Assembly (NCBI RefSeq): GCF_001401755.1
Contig: NZ_KQ474102.1
Location: forward strand, 134,595 to 198,594
DNA from: Aquimarina longa SW024
Lineage (GTDB): Bacteria > Bacteroidota > Bacteroidia > Flavobacteriales > Flavobacteriaceae
Length of the DNA stretch: 64,000 nt
Direction of reading: 5' to 3'
The notes below the pieces were generated by a model. The model was not told the DNA's origin. It saw only the letters and a list, made by a program, of their open reading frames with translations, and ran no database searches. Made by a program: the position numbers and the translations under genes. This document shows, piece after piece, positions 26,847 to 35,500 of this stretch; the stretch's first letter is position 1; each line of letters begins with the position of its first letter.

Positions 26847-28256
26847 TTAATATATAATTGCTAATGTTCTATCATCATGGTTTCCTGGATTCCAAAAATC
26901 CATCCATTCAGAGAGTTGTTCTTCGATTCCTTCTTCTGATGTCTCAAAATCAACACTAAGTTTATCTTCGTTATTTCCTTTTAGATCATCGACAAACTCT
27001 TTCCATTTTTCAATTTTTTCTAGATTAGCTTCTACCACGAATTTAGGGTCATAAATCCCATCTGTCATCAACATTAAATATGAAAAATCTTCAACTAATT
27101 TAAACCCAAAACGTGTAGTAAACTTTTCATTCTGAAAAATATCTTTCATCGTAATAAATCGAGTGCCTCCTCCAAATTCTCCTACATCTAACCAATTCAT
27201 TAAATTAATTTCAGACATGTCTTTAGACAATAACCCTATCGGGCAGTCTCCTACTCCAAAAGTAAGTACCGTATATCCAAAATCATATTTTTTTACTAAT
27301 GCAAAAATTAAAGTTGCATGATAATCTTTTAATACTGTTTCTGTCTGCGTTGCTAATTTCTCTAACTCTTTATGTACATGATAGGCTGCTGCAGAAAGTT
27401 GTTTGTACACAAAATGGCTTATTTTTTTTGTAGTTTCTGCTGTGCTTTCTTGATAATGTGCTGCTATTACTTCATCAAAATCTTCTAATTTATCTGACAA
27501 GAAGTTTTCTTCAAAATAAGAAACTACTAGCTCACATGCTAGTTGAGCCCCTTTTCTAGACAATGTTGCTGACCCTGCTCCATCAGAGACTGCTACAACG
27601 CTCCATCCATTCTTCTCATAATTCTTATAAGCAAAATCATCATCTCTAAATGACCCTACATTAGCATGAGAACGTCCTCTTTTTGAGGCTACAACGATTT
27701 TTTTATCTAAAAAGCTTCCTGACACAGCTACATCATCTTCTTTCCAATGTGGATCTGTTATATCACTTTCTTTATTTTTCCATAGAGATTTAGGGTCTGG
27801 GTTTATAATTAGTGTAATTGTTTTTTCATTAAGTACAGAATCTTCTTTTTCTCCATCTACCCTAAAAAGGAATTTCACTTTTATATCTCCACTTGCTGTT
27901 GGTGTTCCAAAAATTAAATCTTCATTATTATCATACTGAAGTCCAATCTCTTCTAAGCCTTCGAATTCAGAAAAAATAACATCATTCCAGTTCAGTTTTA
28001 TAAATTCTATTTTTGCTTCATATACTTTATTAACTGTTGCATTGGGAAGCATAATTACTTGTTGAAGGATATCATCTATTCTATTCTTCAATCTCCATTT
28101 GTCTAGCATTTTTTTCTGATTTTCCTGAATGATTTTCACTGTACTAATCATATCCTCATTTGAGGCAAAATCATTGAACAGTGTTTCTTTATTTGATGTA
28201 ATAGGAATATTATTTTGTAATAGAAATTTTTCTATATACTTTTTGGTCTGTTCCAT
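26847..28256 (-). CDS. PP2C-type protein phosphatase (TerY-P phosphatase)
   Basis: A 469-residue protein. Residues 1-75 are helical; about 78-155 form a predicted Ig-like beta domain (GTPTASGDIKVKFLF). The PP2C domain follows, with acidic metal residues in FRDDDF (205-207), SDGAGSA (Asp225), GVGDC, LMTDGIYD and a terminal DDRTLAIIY. All metal-binding aspartates are present, so it should be active. It reverses the partner kinase in TerY-P systems. It begins 1 bp after the stop of the zinc-ribbon vWA gene. Confidence 0.88.
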   Translation of the reverse strand: MEQTKKYIEKFLLQNNIPITSNKETLFNDFASNEDMISTVKIIQENQKKMLDKWRLKNRIDDILQQVIMLPNATVNKVYEAKIEFIKLNWNDVIFSEFEGLEEIGLQYDNNEDLIFGTPTASGDIKVKFLFRVDGEKEDSVLNEKTITLIINPDPKSLWKNKESDITDPHWKEDDVAVSGSFLDKKIVVASKRGRSHANVGSFRDDDFAYKNYEKNGWSVVAVSDGAGSATLSRKGAQLACELVVSYFEENFLSDKLEDFDEVIAAHYQESTAETTKKISHFVYKQLSAAAYHVHKELEKLATQTETVLKDYHATLIFALVKKYDFGYTVLTFGVGDCPIGLLSKDMSEINLMNWLDVGEFGGGTRFITMKDIFQNEKFTTRFGFKLVEDFSYLMLMTDGIYDPKFVVEANLEKIEKWKEFVDDLKGNNEDKLSVDFETSEEGIEEQLSEWMDFWNPGNHDDRTLAIIY

Positions 28257-28257
28257 A

Positions 28258-29316
28258 CTAGCCCTGTGTCCTATTTACATCAAAGCCTCCTTCTCCATAT
28301 CCGTATGTACCCTGATTACCACACCAAGGACAAGTACTGACACTTTCTTCTCCTATGCAATGAATTTTACCACATCCACACATAGCAAAAGCTACTTGAT
28401 TACCGCAACACGGACAGGTAGGTGATCCTATCAGTTCTTCTGTATTGATTTTAAAATTAGTATTGGCTTCATCTGCCAATTCAAAATATGAATTATCTAC
28501 TTGATATGCTCCTACTAATCTATATTTTTTTGAGGTAAGTTCTACCCCTGCATATATAGATGGTGCTATTGACTTACTATATTTCATAAGGTATGGTCTC
28601 TTTGTATTTTGGCATTTTCCGCTCAATACAACAAAATTATCATCAACATATTGCTGATCATTTGGTAATGGATTGGTTGGGTCTATTTTAGTAATTACAT
28701 CACCATCGATTTTTGCTAGTTCAAATTCTGATGAATTATTTTCTACACTAACACTACTTGTTTTTATAGAATCTGTTACCCATTTAAAAAATTCTTTATA
28801 GGATTCTACATTAGTATTTTTAAAATGTAATACATTTTCTGTAAGCTGTCCTAGAATTTTTGTATCTGTTTCATCTCCAAAAGAAATTGCTACCATATTA
28901 GCTGTTTTAGCCCAGTTTTGTTTCCATTCTGTAATTGCAGAATTTGTATCATCGGTAGGAACTCCATCGGTAAATAGAAAAACGATTGGCTTCCAATCTC
29001 CTTTTTGTTCATAGGTAGTTTTTACAATATTAGATCTCAGTTCATACATTAAGTGCCCTAAGCCTTTGCTTAGTGAGGTTCCACTACCTACAGGAAATCT
29101 AGGCGGGTAAAAACTTACGATCTCTTGTAATGGCACTAGTGTTTTTGGTTGACCTGCAAAAACTATAATAGATACATATACTGTTTCCAATGCATGAGGA
29201 TCTGTTTTTAAAGCTTGTATGATCGTTGATAAGCCTTCTTCTACTTGCTGGATTGGTTCTCCAACCATAGATTCTGAAACATCTATCAAAAAGTAAATGG
29301 GTAATCGTCTATTCAT
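28258..29316 (-). CDS. vWA-domain protein with C-terminal zinc ribbons (TerY-like)
   Basis: A 352-residue protein: vWA domain about 5-195 with MIDAS DVSESM (Asp12, Ser14, Ser16) and the second acidic site FTDGVPTDD. A middle beta-rich domain (about 215-285) is followed by a Cys-rich end with CPCCGNQ, MCGCGKIHC and CPWCGNQ, likely two zinc ribbons. It is the largest of three vWA paralogues here and overlaps the small membrane gene upstream by 1 bp. In TerY-P systems the vWA protein is thought to scaffold kinase and phosphatase in a metal-dependent way. Confidence 0.88.
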   Translation of the reverse strand: MNRRLPIYFLIDVSESMVGEPIQQVEEGLSTIIQALKTDPHALETVYVSIIVFAGQPKTLVPLQEIVSFYPPRFPVGSGTSLSKGLGHLMYELRSNIVKTTYEQKGDWKPIVFLFTDGVPTDDTNSAITEWKQNWAKTANMVAISFGDETDTKILGQLTENVLHFKNTNVESYKEFFKWVTDSIKTSSVSVENNSSEFELAKIDGDVITKIDPTNPLPNDQQYVDDNFVVLSGKCQNTKRPYLMKYSKSIAPSIYAGVELTSKKYRLVGAYQVDNSYFELADEANTNFKINTEELIGSPTCPCCGNQVAFAMCGCGKIHCIGEESVSTCPWCGNQGTYGYGEGGFDVNRTQG

Positions 29317-29567
29317 TATAAAGAATTTAAAATTACTAAAAACAGGATCAGCAAAACAATCTGAGTCATATCTACTGATAATCCTGTACCTAACTTAAAA
29401 GGTTTTATAAACGTTTTAAAAAAATTAAAAATCGGAGCGTATATAGTATTAAAAAAATCAAACACTTTTCTATATTTAGTATCTAATTTATCTTTATATG
29501 GTAATAGCTTAGAATACAAAAACAATCCCACAATTAAAATACTAATAATACTGTTTATTATTCTCAT
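29316..29567 (-). CDS. Small two-helix membrane protein in the Ter operon
   Basis: An 83-residue protein with hydrophobic segments at 5-22 and about 68-82, linked by a Lys/Phe-rich region. The end (FKLGTGLSVDMTQIVLLILFLVIL) resembles the second half of a YggT-like repeat, but it is too short to be sure. It overlaps both neighbouring vWA genes by one base, so it is translationally coupled and likely a genuine membrane component of the complex. Confidence 0.7.
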   Translation of the reverse strand: MRIINSIISILIVGLFLYSKLLPYKDKLDTKYRKVFDFFNTIYAPIFNFFKTFIKPFKLGTGLSVDMTQIVLLILFLVILNSL

Positions 29568-30202
29568 TATGTAACTACTGTTATTTCACTTGGTGGAGGT
29601 GGTAATCCAATACTTTCTCCTGTTCCTTGACTTTTATTTCCTTGTTCAATGGTTTCTGAAACCCACTTAAAGAATGATTTTAGGGTTTGGCTATCAGCTG
29701 AATCTAAATGAACAACGTCGTCTGTTAATTCTTTTAGAATATCATCATTAGCCATATGTCCTGCTGCACATCCTACAACTGCTCCAAAATTTAATGCTTT
29801 AATTTCTGGCGTTTTTTGTCTATACAACTGGATATCTGATGGTTTCCCATCCGTAAAAACAAAGAGTAATGGTTTCCAATCTCCTTTTTGAGTTTCGGAG
29901 CTTTTGATCACATCACTTTTTACTTTTTGTATAATATACTCTAATCCTGCTCCTGTATTCGTAGGACCGCTCTGAGGACATGTGATTTCTGGAAGCTGAA
30001 AATCAACTAATTCTGTTAATGGAACTACTTCTTTTACTTCTCTATCGAATGTAACAATACTTATCCAGAGTGAATCTAATGCCTGAGGGTCTGATCGTAA
30101 CGTATTAACCATTCCACTTAATGCATTATTTAATGCTTGTATTGGTTCTCCATACATAGAGCCAGATGTATCTAGTAAAAAATAAACTGGTAATCTTCTC
30201 AT
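29567..30202 (-). CDS. vWA-domain protein, TerY-like (second)
   Basis: A 211-residue TerY-type vWA domain with complete MIDAS DTSGSM (12-17), a conserved Thr in GPTNTGAGLEYI, and FTDGKPSD. It ends in the proline-rich tail PPPPSEITVVT, nearly the same as the tail of the next paralogue. It presumably binds divalent metal and partners in the TerD/kinase complex. The paralogue at 30287 is its closest relative in the window, a likely tandem duplication. Confidence 0.9.
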   Translation of the reverse strand: MRRLPVYFLLDTSGSMYGEPIQALNNALSGMVNTLRSDPQALDSLWISIVTFDREVKEVVPLTELVDFQLPEITCPQSGPTNTGAGLEYIIQKVKSDVIKSSETQKGDWKPLLFVFTDGKPSDIQLYRQKTPEIKALNFGAVVGCAAGHMANDDILKELTDDVVHLDSADSQTLKSFFKWVSETIEQGNKSQGTGESIGLPPPPSEITVVT

Positions 30203-30235
30203 ATTAATAATTGGTTTAAAAAAGATTCTTAAAAT

Positions 30236-30271
30236 TATTCTTAATCTTTAAGTAATCAAAAATTAAGAATA
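30236..30271. repeat. 10-bp inverted repeat between two vWA genes
   Basis: TATTCTTAAT and ATTAAGAATA face each other across 16 nt in the 84-bp gap between vWA genes. It may form a weak mRNA hairpin that tunes expression along the operon. Confidence 0.4.
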
Positions 30272-30286
30272 GACTAATCACATTAG

Positions 30287-30925
30287 CTAGACAACAATAT
30301 TCAATTCTGATGGTGGATCTGGCAATTCATCAAATCCTGTAACTTCTTTCCCTGAGTCTTCAACTTTGGTAGAGCTAACACCTATAGATGCTGTTACCCA
30401 TTGAAAAAACTTCCCTATACTTGCACTATCTGCAGTGTCAAGACTTACTACGTTTTCTGTAATTTGTTTCAAAATTTTAGAATCTGCTCCATTACCTGCG
30501 GCACAAGCTACTGTAAAAGCTGTTTTTCTTTTCTGAAATTCTTGTAACCCTTTTTCCCAATCATCAGTAGGAATACCATCTGTCATTATAAATACTAAAG
30601 GTTTCCAATCTCCTTTTTGCTCTGTAGTCGTTTTTGCTACTTCTGTATCTATTTTGGTACTTACTAGTTTTAATGCTTCTCCTAGTGCTGTAACTCCAGT
30701 AGCCTTGATATCAACCATCTGAAACGATGCTAAATCTGTTAATGGAATTATTTGTTGTGCTGTACTATCAAAAGTAATTACACTTAGGAATGCTGTCTCT
30801 ATTGCTTGTGGGTTTTGACGCAATGAGCTTATCATTATCTGAACACCGTTTTTAACAGCTTCAATAGGTTCTCCTGACATAGATCCAGAAGTATCTAACA
30901 ATAAATATACAGGTAATCTTCTCAT
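30287..30925 (-). CDS. vWA-domain protein, TerY-like (third)
   Basis: A 212-residue vWA protein with MIDAS DTSGSM (12-17), TALGEAL and MTDGIPTDD, ending DPPSELNIVV. Every stretch parallels the gene at 29567 (for example QKGDWKPLVFIMTDG against QKGDWKPLLFVFTDG). It lies 129 bp downstream of the membrane-protein gene and 84 bp upstream of its paralogue, the two loosest junctions in the operon. Confidence 0.9.
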   Translation of the reverse strand: MRRLPVYLLLDTSGSMSGEPIEAVKNGVQIMISSLRQNPQAIETAFLSVITFDSTAQQIIPLTDLASFQMVDIKATGVTALGEALKLVSTKIDTEVAKTTTEQKGDWKPLVFIMTDGIPTDDWEKGLQEFQKRKTAFTVACAAGNGADSKILKQITENVVSLDTADSASIGKFFQWVTASIGVSSTKVEDSGKEVTGFDELPDPPSELNIVV

Positions 30926-31054
30926 TTTATATTGTTCTTTTATTTTAAAATTTTAAAGAATTCTCCGAGATCCCTTAAGGAAATACAAAAAAATAAAAAC
31001 ATACGTTTCTTTTATCACATACCTCCTTATAAGGTTTCTCTAAGAGTATTTATA

Positions 31055-31528
31055 TTACCTCGGAATATTATAATCTGAGGCATTAGAATCTGTATTATTA
31101 GAATCTGTGTTACTAGAATTCGACATATTATTTATACCATACGCATTTTCATTGGATGCTGTATTAGAACTTACATTACCATTGATATTATAAGTGCTTG
31201 TATTGGCTTCAGGATCATTTTGTATCAATTCGCTTAGCACTTCTTGAGTAACTTTTTTTCCTCCAGAAATATGACTTCCTATTGCTCCAAGTGTATAAAT
31301 AGGTCCCCAAGGAATTCCCCACCAACCCATAATAAAATTAAGCAATACAAAACCTATAGAATATTTAATAGTACCTTCTCCTGGTCTAATAAAATAAATA
31401 TCAGAACTTCTTTTAAAGGTTGCCAAAATAATTGATATGGTATAAGGAAAAACAACAAATTTTCCACCTTGCTGAACTAACTGCTGTATTTCTGATACTC
31501 TTAGTCCTTCTATATTCTTTATTTGCAT
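31055..31528 (-). CDS. Membrane-associated protein of the Ter operon with Asn/Ser-rich tail
   Basis: A 157-residue protein of no recognised family. Residues about 23-38 and 57-90 are hydrophobic (FVVFPYTISIILATF; GFVLLNFIMGWWGIPWGPIYT), suggesting a hairpin-like membrane anchor. Residues 110-157 are low-complexity Asn/Ser/Thr. The first 22 residues (EGLRVSEIQQLVQQGGKF) look like an amphipathic helix. It is 3 bp from the TerD gene upstream. It could anchor the soluble Ter proteins to the membrane in place of the missing TerC. Confidence 0.7.
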   Translation of the reverse strand: MQIKNIEGLRVSEIQQLVQQGGKFVVFPYTISIILATFKRSSDIYFIRPGEGTIKYSIGFVLLNFIMGWWGIPWGPIYTLGAIGSHISGGKKVTQEVLSELIQNDPEANTSTYNINGNVSSNTASNENAYGINNMSNSSNTDSNNTDSNASDYNIPR

Positions 31529-31531
31529 AGC

Positions 31532-32191
31532 TTATAGGTATGATTTTACAATTCTATGTATTGTTTGTCCTAAGAATCTATCATCTGTAGGGTCTCCAAT
31601 AGCACTAAATTTCCACTCTCCATTTCTTTTATATAGTTTTCCCATAATAATAGAGCTTTTTCCTATATATTGAGATTCAGCAGAAACATTATAATCTGCA
31701 AAAACTGAACTTACACGAGTAGGTGTCCCTTCATACATTCTTATTTTTGCATACGGTATCTGAGAAAAATCTTCTTTTCCGGCATTATTTAAAAAGAAAA
31801 ATATCTGAGTTACTGCTGGATTTACTTTGCTTAAATCTACAGTTATAATCTCATTATCAAGACCATCATCTCCTCCTTTATCTCCTTCTAGATCATCTCC
31901 TGTATGTTTCATTGCTCCATCAGAGGTTAATAATTTTCCTTTAGGAAGCCCAAACTGTTGTAATACTTCTACTCTATATAATGGTGAATATAAATGATCA
32001 CATAAATTCTTTTGATCATCGACTAAGATACAACTTAAATCAAGGTCAATATCCTGAACTGTTTTTGTTAATCCAAAAAGGGCTTTCTTTTCGATAGCTC
32101 CCCAGTTTACTCCTACACAAAAATTAGTTAATGTTTCTCCAGTTGATTTTCTTAAATCAATCTTCTGTCCTTTAGTTAAATTAATTGCCAT
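31532..32191 (-). CDS. TerD-family protein (divergent member)
   Basis: A 219-residue TerD/TerE-fold protein. It starts MAINLTKGQKIDL; the Ca2+-binding strand reads DIDLDLS (47-53), where typical members have DFDLDAS. The second site GDDLEGDKGGDDGLD and the family end GEWKFSAIGDP are present. It is longer than its two paralogues because of an insertion after the first strand. TerD folds bind two Ca2+ ions and are thought to form a membrane-associated stress complex. Confidence 0.9.
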   Translation of the reverse strand: MAINLTKGQKIDLRKSTGETLTNFCVGVNWGAIEKKALFGLTKTVQDIDLDLSCILVDDQKNLCDHLYSPLYRVEVLQQFGLPKGKLLTSDGAMKHTGDDLEGDKGGDDGLDNEIITVDLSKVNPAVTQIFFFLNNAGKEDFSQIPYAKIRMYEGTPTRVSSVFADYNVSAESQYIGKSSIIMGKLYKRNGEWKFSAIGDPTDDRFLGQTIHRIVKSYL

Positions 32192-32205
32192 TTAATAATA
32201 GTTTA

Positions 32206-32760
32206 TTAGTTATACTTATTCAAAAATTCTTCTAATCCGCCTTTTTGCCCCATTCCGACAGCTTCAAACTTCCACTGCCCTTCTCTGTTATATATTCTTC
32301 CAAACTCTACAGCAGTCTCTATAGAAAAATCTTCTTCTAATTCGTACTTAACTATTTCTGTATTATTGCTGTCATCTACTATTCGAATAAACGAGTTACG
32401 TACTTGCCCAAAATTTTGTTTTCTTGCCTCTGAGTCATGTATTGTTACTACAATACAAATTTCTTTTACTGTTGGTGTTATTTTAGTTAGATCTATTTTA
32501 ACCTGCTCATCATCACCATCACCATCACCCGTAAGATTATCTCCTGTATGTACAACTGCCCCATCTGGAGAGCTTAAATTATTGTAAAAAATAAAATGAG
32601 AATCTGAAACAATTTTTTTATTATCTCCTAATATAAAAACTGAAGCATCTAGGTCAAAATCTGAACCTGTTGAACTCTCGTTAGTATCCCAACCTAAACC
32701 AATTGTAAACTTAGGTGCGTTGATATTTTCGCGTTGTCCTTTTTGTAAATTAATTGCCAT
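32206..32760 (-). CDS. TerD-family Ca2+-binding protein
   Basis: A 184-residue canonical TerD/TerE protein with the first Ca2+ motif DFDLDAS (34-40), VVHTGDNLTGDGDGDDEQ as the second, SFIRIVDDSN, and the closing GRIYNREGQWKFEAVGMG. It is nearly parallel to the gene at 34258. It is packed 2 bp after the phosphoribosyltransferase gene and 14 bp before the divergent TerD. Confidence 0.93.
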   Translation of the reverse strand: MAINLQKGQRENINAPKFTIGLGWDTNESSTGSDFDLDASVFILGDNKKIVSDSHFIFYNNLSSPDGAVVHTGDNLTGDGDGDDEQVKIDLTKITPTVKEICIVVTIHDSEARKQNFGQVRNSFIRIVDDSNNTEIVKYELEEDFSIETAVEFGRIYNREGQWKFEAVGMGQKGGLEEFLNKYN

Positions 32761-32762
32761 AT

Positions 32763-33572
32763 TTAATTTTGATGGATTAAATTAATATTATTCTCGTACT
32801 CTACTATTTTATGATAATTATTACTTATTGCTAGCTCAAACAATTCATTTGCTCTTTGGCTAGATATTTTTGATAGGAAAAAATCAAATTGTTCTTTATC
32901 TAGTTTTAAAATATACTTGACTATCCTAGTATTAAACTGAAAATCATGGCTATCTAAAACATCAATTATATCATGTATATCCTTAATAGCCGCATAATTA
33001 TAATAATTTTCAATATTTGGATGAATGTCTTTATTCATCAATTCTGCTAAATACACAAAAACAAAATCTCCATCTACATCATATGTGTCCAAAACTTTCT
33101 TTACGGTATACTCATGACTTCCTGTAATCTTTATATCATCAACAAAAATGCATAATTTACCACTAATAAAATTTCTATCGATATAATAGGTATCATTAGA
33201 GATCATCTGTATTCTTTCTTCAAAATCTAAATTTCCATAATCTGCTACATATGTTTGGTTTCTATATATCTTAGATTCTATTGCTACTTTTTTATTGTTC
33301 TCAAATAAAAATTTATTCAAATGTTTTTTAAAATAGTAACATAAAAAATTTGATGCCGTTGGTATTGACAAATAAGGGCTTGGTAAAATAACTATACTAT
33401 CTTCATTAGAGAGTAGTATATCTCCATATTCAGCCACAAAGCCCTTAAACAGTTCTTTTGCAAATTTTTTAGCATAAAATTTATCTCCAAATTTAAACTT
33501 ACTATAGTCCTGTGGTTTAAATGGATGGTTTTCCTTTTCTTCGATTTTATATAAACTATACCTCTTATTCAT
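32763..33572 (-). CDS. Ter-associated phosphoribosyltransferase
   Basis: A 269-residue type I PRTase-fold protein. The PRPP loop reads VDDIKITGSHE (144-154), preceded by a hydrophobic strand as in ComF/pyrE-type folds, and PSPYLSIPTASNF (65-77) is the likely PPi loop region. PRTases of this kind, with HAD phosphatases, are recurrent parts of Ter gene clusters, where synthesis of a nucleoside-like metabolite has been proposed. The usual ATP-grasp partner is not found in this window. It sits 3 bp from the HAD gene. Confidence 0.8.
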   Translation of the reverse strand: MNKRYSLYKIEEKENHPFKPQDYSKFKFGDKFYAKKFAKELFKGFVAEYGDILLSNEDSIVILPSPYLSIPTASNFLCYYFKKHLNKFLFENNKKVAIESKIYRNQTYVADYGNLDFEERIQMISNDTYYIDRNFISGKLCIFVDDIKITGSHEYTVKKVLDTYDVDGDFVFVYLAELMNKDIHPNIENYYNYAAIKDIHDIIDVLDSHDFQFNTRIVKYILKLDKEQFDFFLSKISSQRANELFELAISNNYHKIVEYENNINLIHQN

Positions 33573-33575
33573 TTT

Positions 33576-34241
33576 CTATTTTTCGTATAAAAAAGCATTA
33601 AATCCAAAGTTTAAAGCTCCTGTGTAATCTGAGATATAATTATCTCCAATATGAATAATCTTATTCTTTACTATTGATTTATTTTCATTTGCTTTAGTAT
33701 ACACTAATGAATATATTTCTTTATTAGGTTTAGAATATTCTACCTCATCAGAATATATCTGAAACGAAAAATAATGCTCTAAATCATAATATGAAAGTAG
33801 TTTTCGCAATGTATTTCCCTTAATAAATCCAGTGTTACTAAGTATATTTATAGTTTTTTCTTGACGTACAATATCATCAAATAAGGTATGAATAGCTGTA
33901 TTAAGGAGTACAGGTTTGTACTCCATAAATAGAGATTCTGTTTCCTCATAAAAGTCTTGTAGTCTATCACTATTTATTGTCATCATATCAATTTTTAGCT
34001 CATTTAATATTAGACAATAAATTTCGAAAGTATTGATATTAAATCCTGTTCTCTCATTTATGGTATTACACAGAACATCAAACTTTCGAACAACTTTGAT
34101 TACTTCTTCTATGGGGAGTTCTATTTCGAAGAACTCTCTAAACAGTTCACTTCTTTTGTTTTTAAATTCTGGGTTAGACTTTATCAAAGTAAGCCACAGA
34201 TCAAAAGAAAAATGGTCAAAATCATTAATTTTTAAGTTCAA
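33576..34241 (-). CDS. HAD-superfamily hydrolase of the Ter cluster
   Basis: A 221-residue phosphatase: nucleophile Asp14 in FDLWLTL (Trp at the usual second-Asp position, as in several DLW-type HADs), Ser/Asn in LSNTGF, Lys in YSKPNKEIY and acidic GDNYISDYTG. A helical cap follows motif I. It is translated with the PRTase (3-bp gap) and may dephosphorylate that enzyme's product. The next gene upstream, a TerD, is 16 bp away. Confidence 0.88.
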   Translation of the reverse strand: MNLKINDFDHFSFDLWLTLIKSNPEFKNKRSELFREFFEIELPIEEVIKVVRKFDVLCNTINERTGFNINTFEIYCLILNELKIDMMTINSDRLQDFYEETESLFMEYKPVLLNTAIHTLFDDIVRQEKTINILSNTGFIKGNTLRKLLSYYDLEHYFSFQIYSDEVEYSKPNKEIYSLVYTKANENKSIVKNKIIHIGDNYISDYTGALNFGFNAFLYEK

Positions 34242-34257
34242 ATCGGTGACTATGGGG

Positions 34258-34833
34258 TTATTTAATAATCTCTCCTGAATAATATTTTTCTAAGAAAAAT
34301 GACAAATCGGCTTTATATCCAATACCTGAAGCTTCAAATTTCCACTCTCCATTCTTTTTATATAACCTCCCGAATTCTACTCCTGTTTCTATAGAAAAAT
34401 CTTCATCCAATTCATATTTTGCAATCTCTTCTCCATTAGCATTATCTACAATCCTAATATATGAATTCCTTACTTGTCCAAAATTTTGTTTTCTTCTTTC
34501 AAAATCTTCAATAGTTACAACAAATAAAATTTCATTAACATTAGCATCTATTTTTGACATATCTACTTTAATAGCCTCATCATCATCTCCATCACTACTT
34601 TTCCCATCAGGATCATCTCCTGTATGTTCTAGTGAACCATCTGGGGAAATCAAATTATTATAAAAGATAAAATAACTCTCTCCTAGCAGTTTTCTATCTT
34701 CATTAATCATAATTGCAGAAGCATCTAAATCAAAATCAAATCCAGTTCCTTCATTTGGATCCCATCCTAATCCAACAGTAATTTTAGACAAACCAATATT
34801 AATTTTTTGTCCTTTTTGTAAATTAATTGCCAT
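34258..34833 (-). CDS. TerD-family Ca2+-binding protein, first gene of the Ter operon
   Basis: A 191-residue TerD with DFDLDAS (33-39), LEHTGDDPDGKSSDGDDDEA as the second acidic site, SYIRIVDNANGEEIAKYELDEDFS, and GEWKFEASGIGYKADL. It is very similar to the gene at 32206, indicating duplication around the HAD-PRTase pair. The 345 bp upstream to 35178 contain no other gene on this strand, so the operon promoter should lie there. Confidence 0.93.
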   Translation of the reverse strand: MAINLQKGQKINIGLSKITVGLGWDPNEGTGFDFDLDASAIMINEDRKLLGESYFIFYNNLISPDGSLEHTGDDPDGKSSDGDDDEAIKVDMSKIDANVNEILFVVTIEDFERRKQNFGQVRNSYIRIVDNANGEEIAKYELDEDFSIETGVEFGRLYKKNGEWKFEASGIGYKADLSFFLEKYYSGEIIK

Positions 34834-35154
34834 ATATAATTATTTATTATAGGTTAATGTTGTAAACAATAGAATTGTTACTTATTAATATTTTATTTCC
34901 CTGTCTCATTAAATATTTTATAAAAATAAAAACTAAGTAATCTAAAAATTTATAGTAATAATATAAGTCTATAAATTGTTTTTATCTACTCTCTTGTCTA
35001 TTTTTAAAATATTAATATTTTTCAACTTCGATATTCCCCTACAAAGTAAAAAGTGTGAGTAGCTAATTTAATACAAAAAATTAGAAAAGCAATATTTTTT
35101 ATAATTCGCCTTTCTACAAAGCATAAATATGATGAGATAATCAAAGTCATCTAC
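34834..35154. other. Intergenic region upstream of the Ter operon
   Basis: AT-rich DNA with no ORF or RNA recognised. It must hold the Ter promoter, but no exact TAnnTTTG box was found on the minus strand. A small dyad, AACAAT-AGA-ATTGTT (34865-34879), lies 31 bp upstream of the first terD start codon and could be an operator or leader hairpin. Confidence 0.35.
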
Positions 35155-35162
35155 TATATTTG
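35155..35162 (+). promoter_or_regulatory. -7 promoter box for the 62-residue membrane protein
   Basis: TATATTTG matches TAnnTTTG exactly, 16 bp before the ATG at 35179. It gives a very short leader. Confidence 0.5.
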
Positions 35163-35178
35163 TAAAAAATAGTAGCAT

Positions 35179-35367
35179 ATGTTTAGTCAAGGTCAGTTAA
35201 TATTTGCAGGAGGTTTTGTAGTTGCTTTTATTGTCTTAATGGTTTTTAGTTACAGAAAAGATAGCAAACTACATCGCAAATATCATAAAGGCAGTATTTA
35301 TATCTTAATTGGTTTTATTGTATTTATCATATTGCTTTTTTTCTTAAAAATGTATTTACAACCATAG
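35179..35367 (+). CDS. Small conserved two-helix membrane protein
   Basis: A 62-residue protein with membrane segments at 8-24 and 42-58, joined by a basic loop (SYRKDSKLHRKYHKGS). Short proteins with this layout are widespread in Flavobacteriaceae, but no function is known. It has its own promoter box and a shared terminator, so it is an independent gene divergent from the Ter operon. Confidence 0.8.
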   Translation: MFSQGQLIFAGGFVVAFIVLMVFSYRKDSKLHRKYHKGSIYILIGFIVFIILLFFLKMYLQP

Positions 35368-35449
35368 TAATACACAAATACATCACTGCAATTAAAACAC
35401 TAAATATCAATTAGGTAATATAATTTATTCGGTACACAAAATCAAAAAC

Positions 35450-35476
35450 GTCCTCTCTAGTGTGTCTAGAGAGGAC
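35450..35476. terminator. Bidirectional terminator
   Basis: A perfect 11-bp stem GTCCTCTCTAG/CTAGAGAGGAC with loop TGTGT lies between convergent stops. T-rich tracts lie on both sides. Confidence 0.9.
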
Positions 35477-35500
35477 ATTTCAATTTTTATAATCAAGAGA

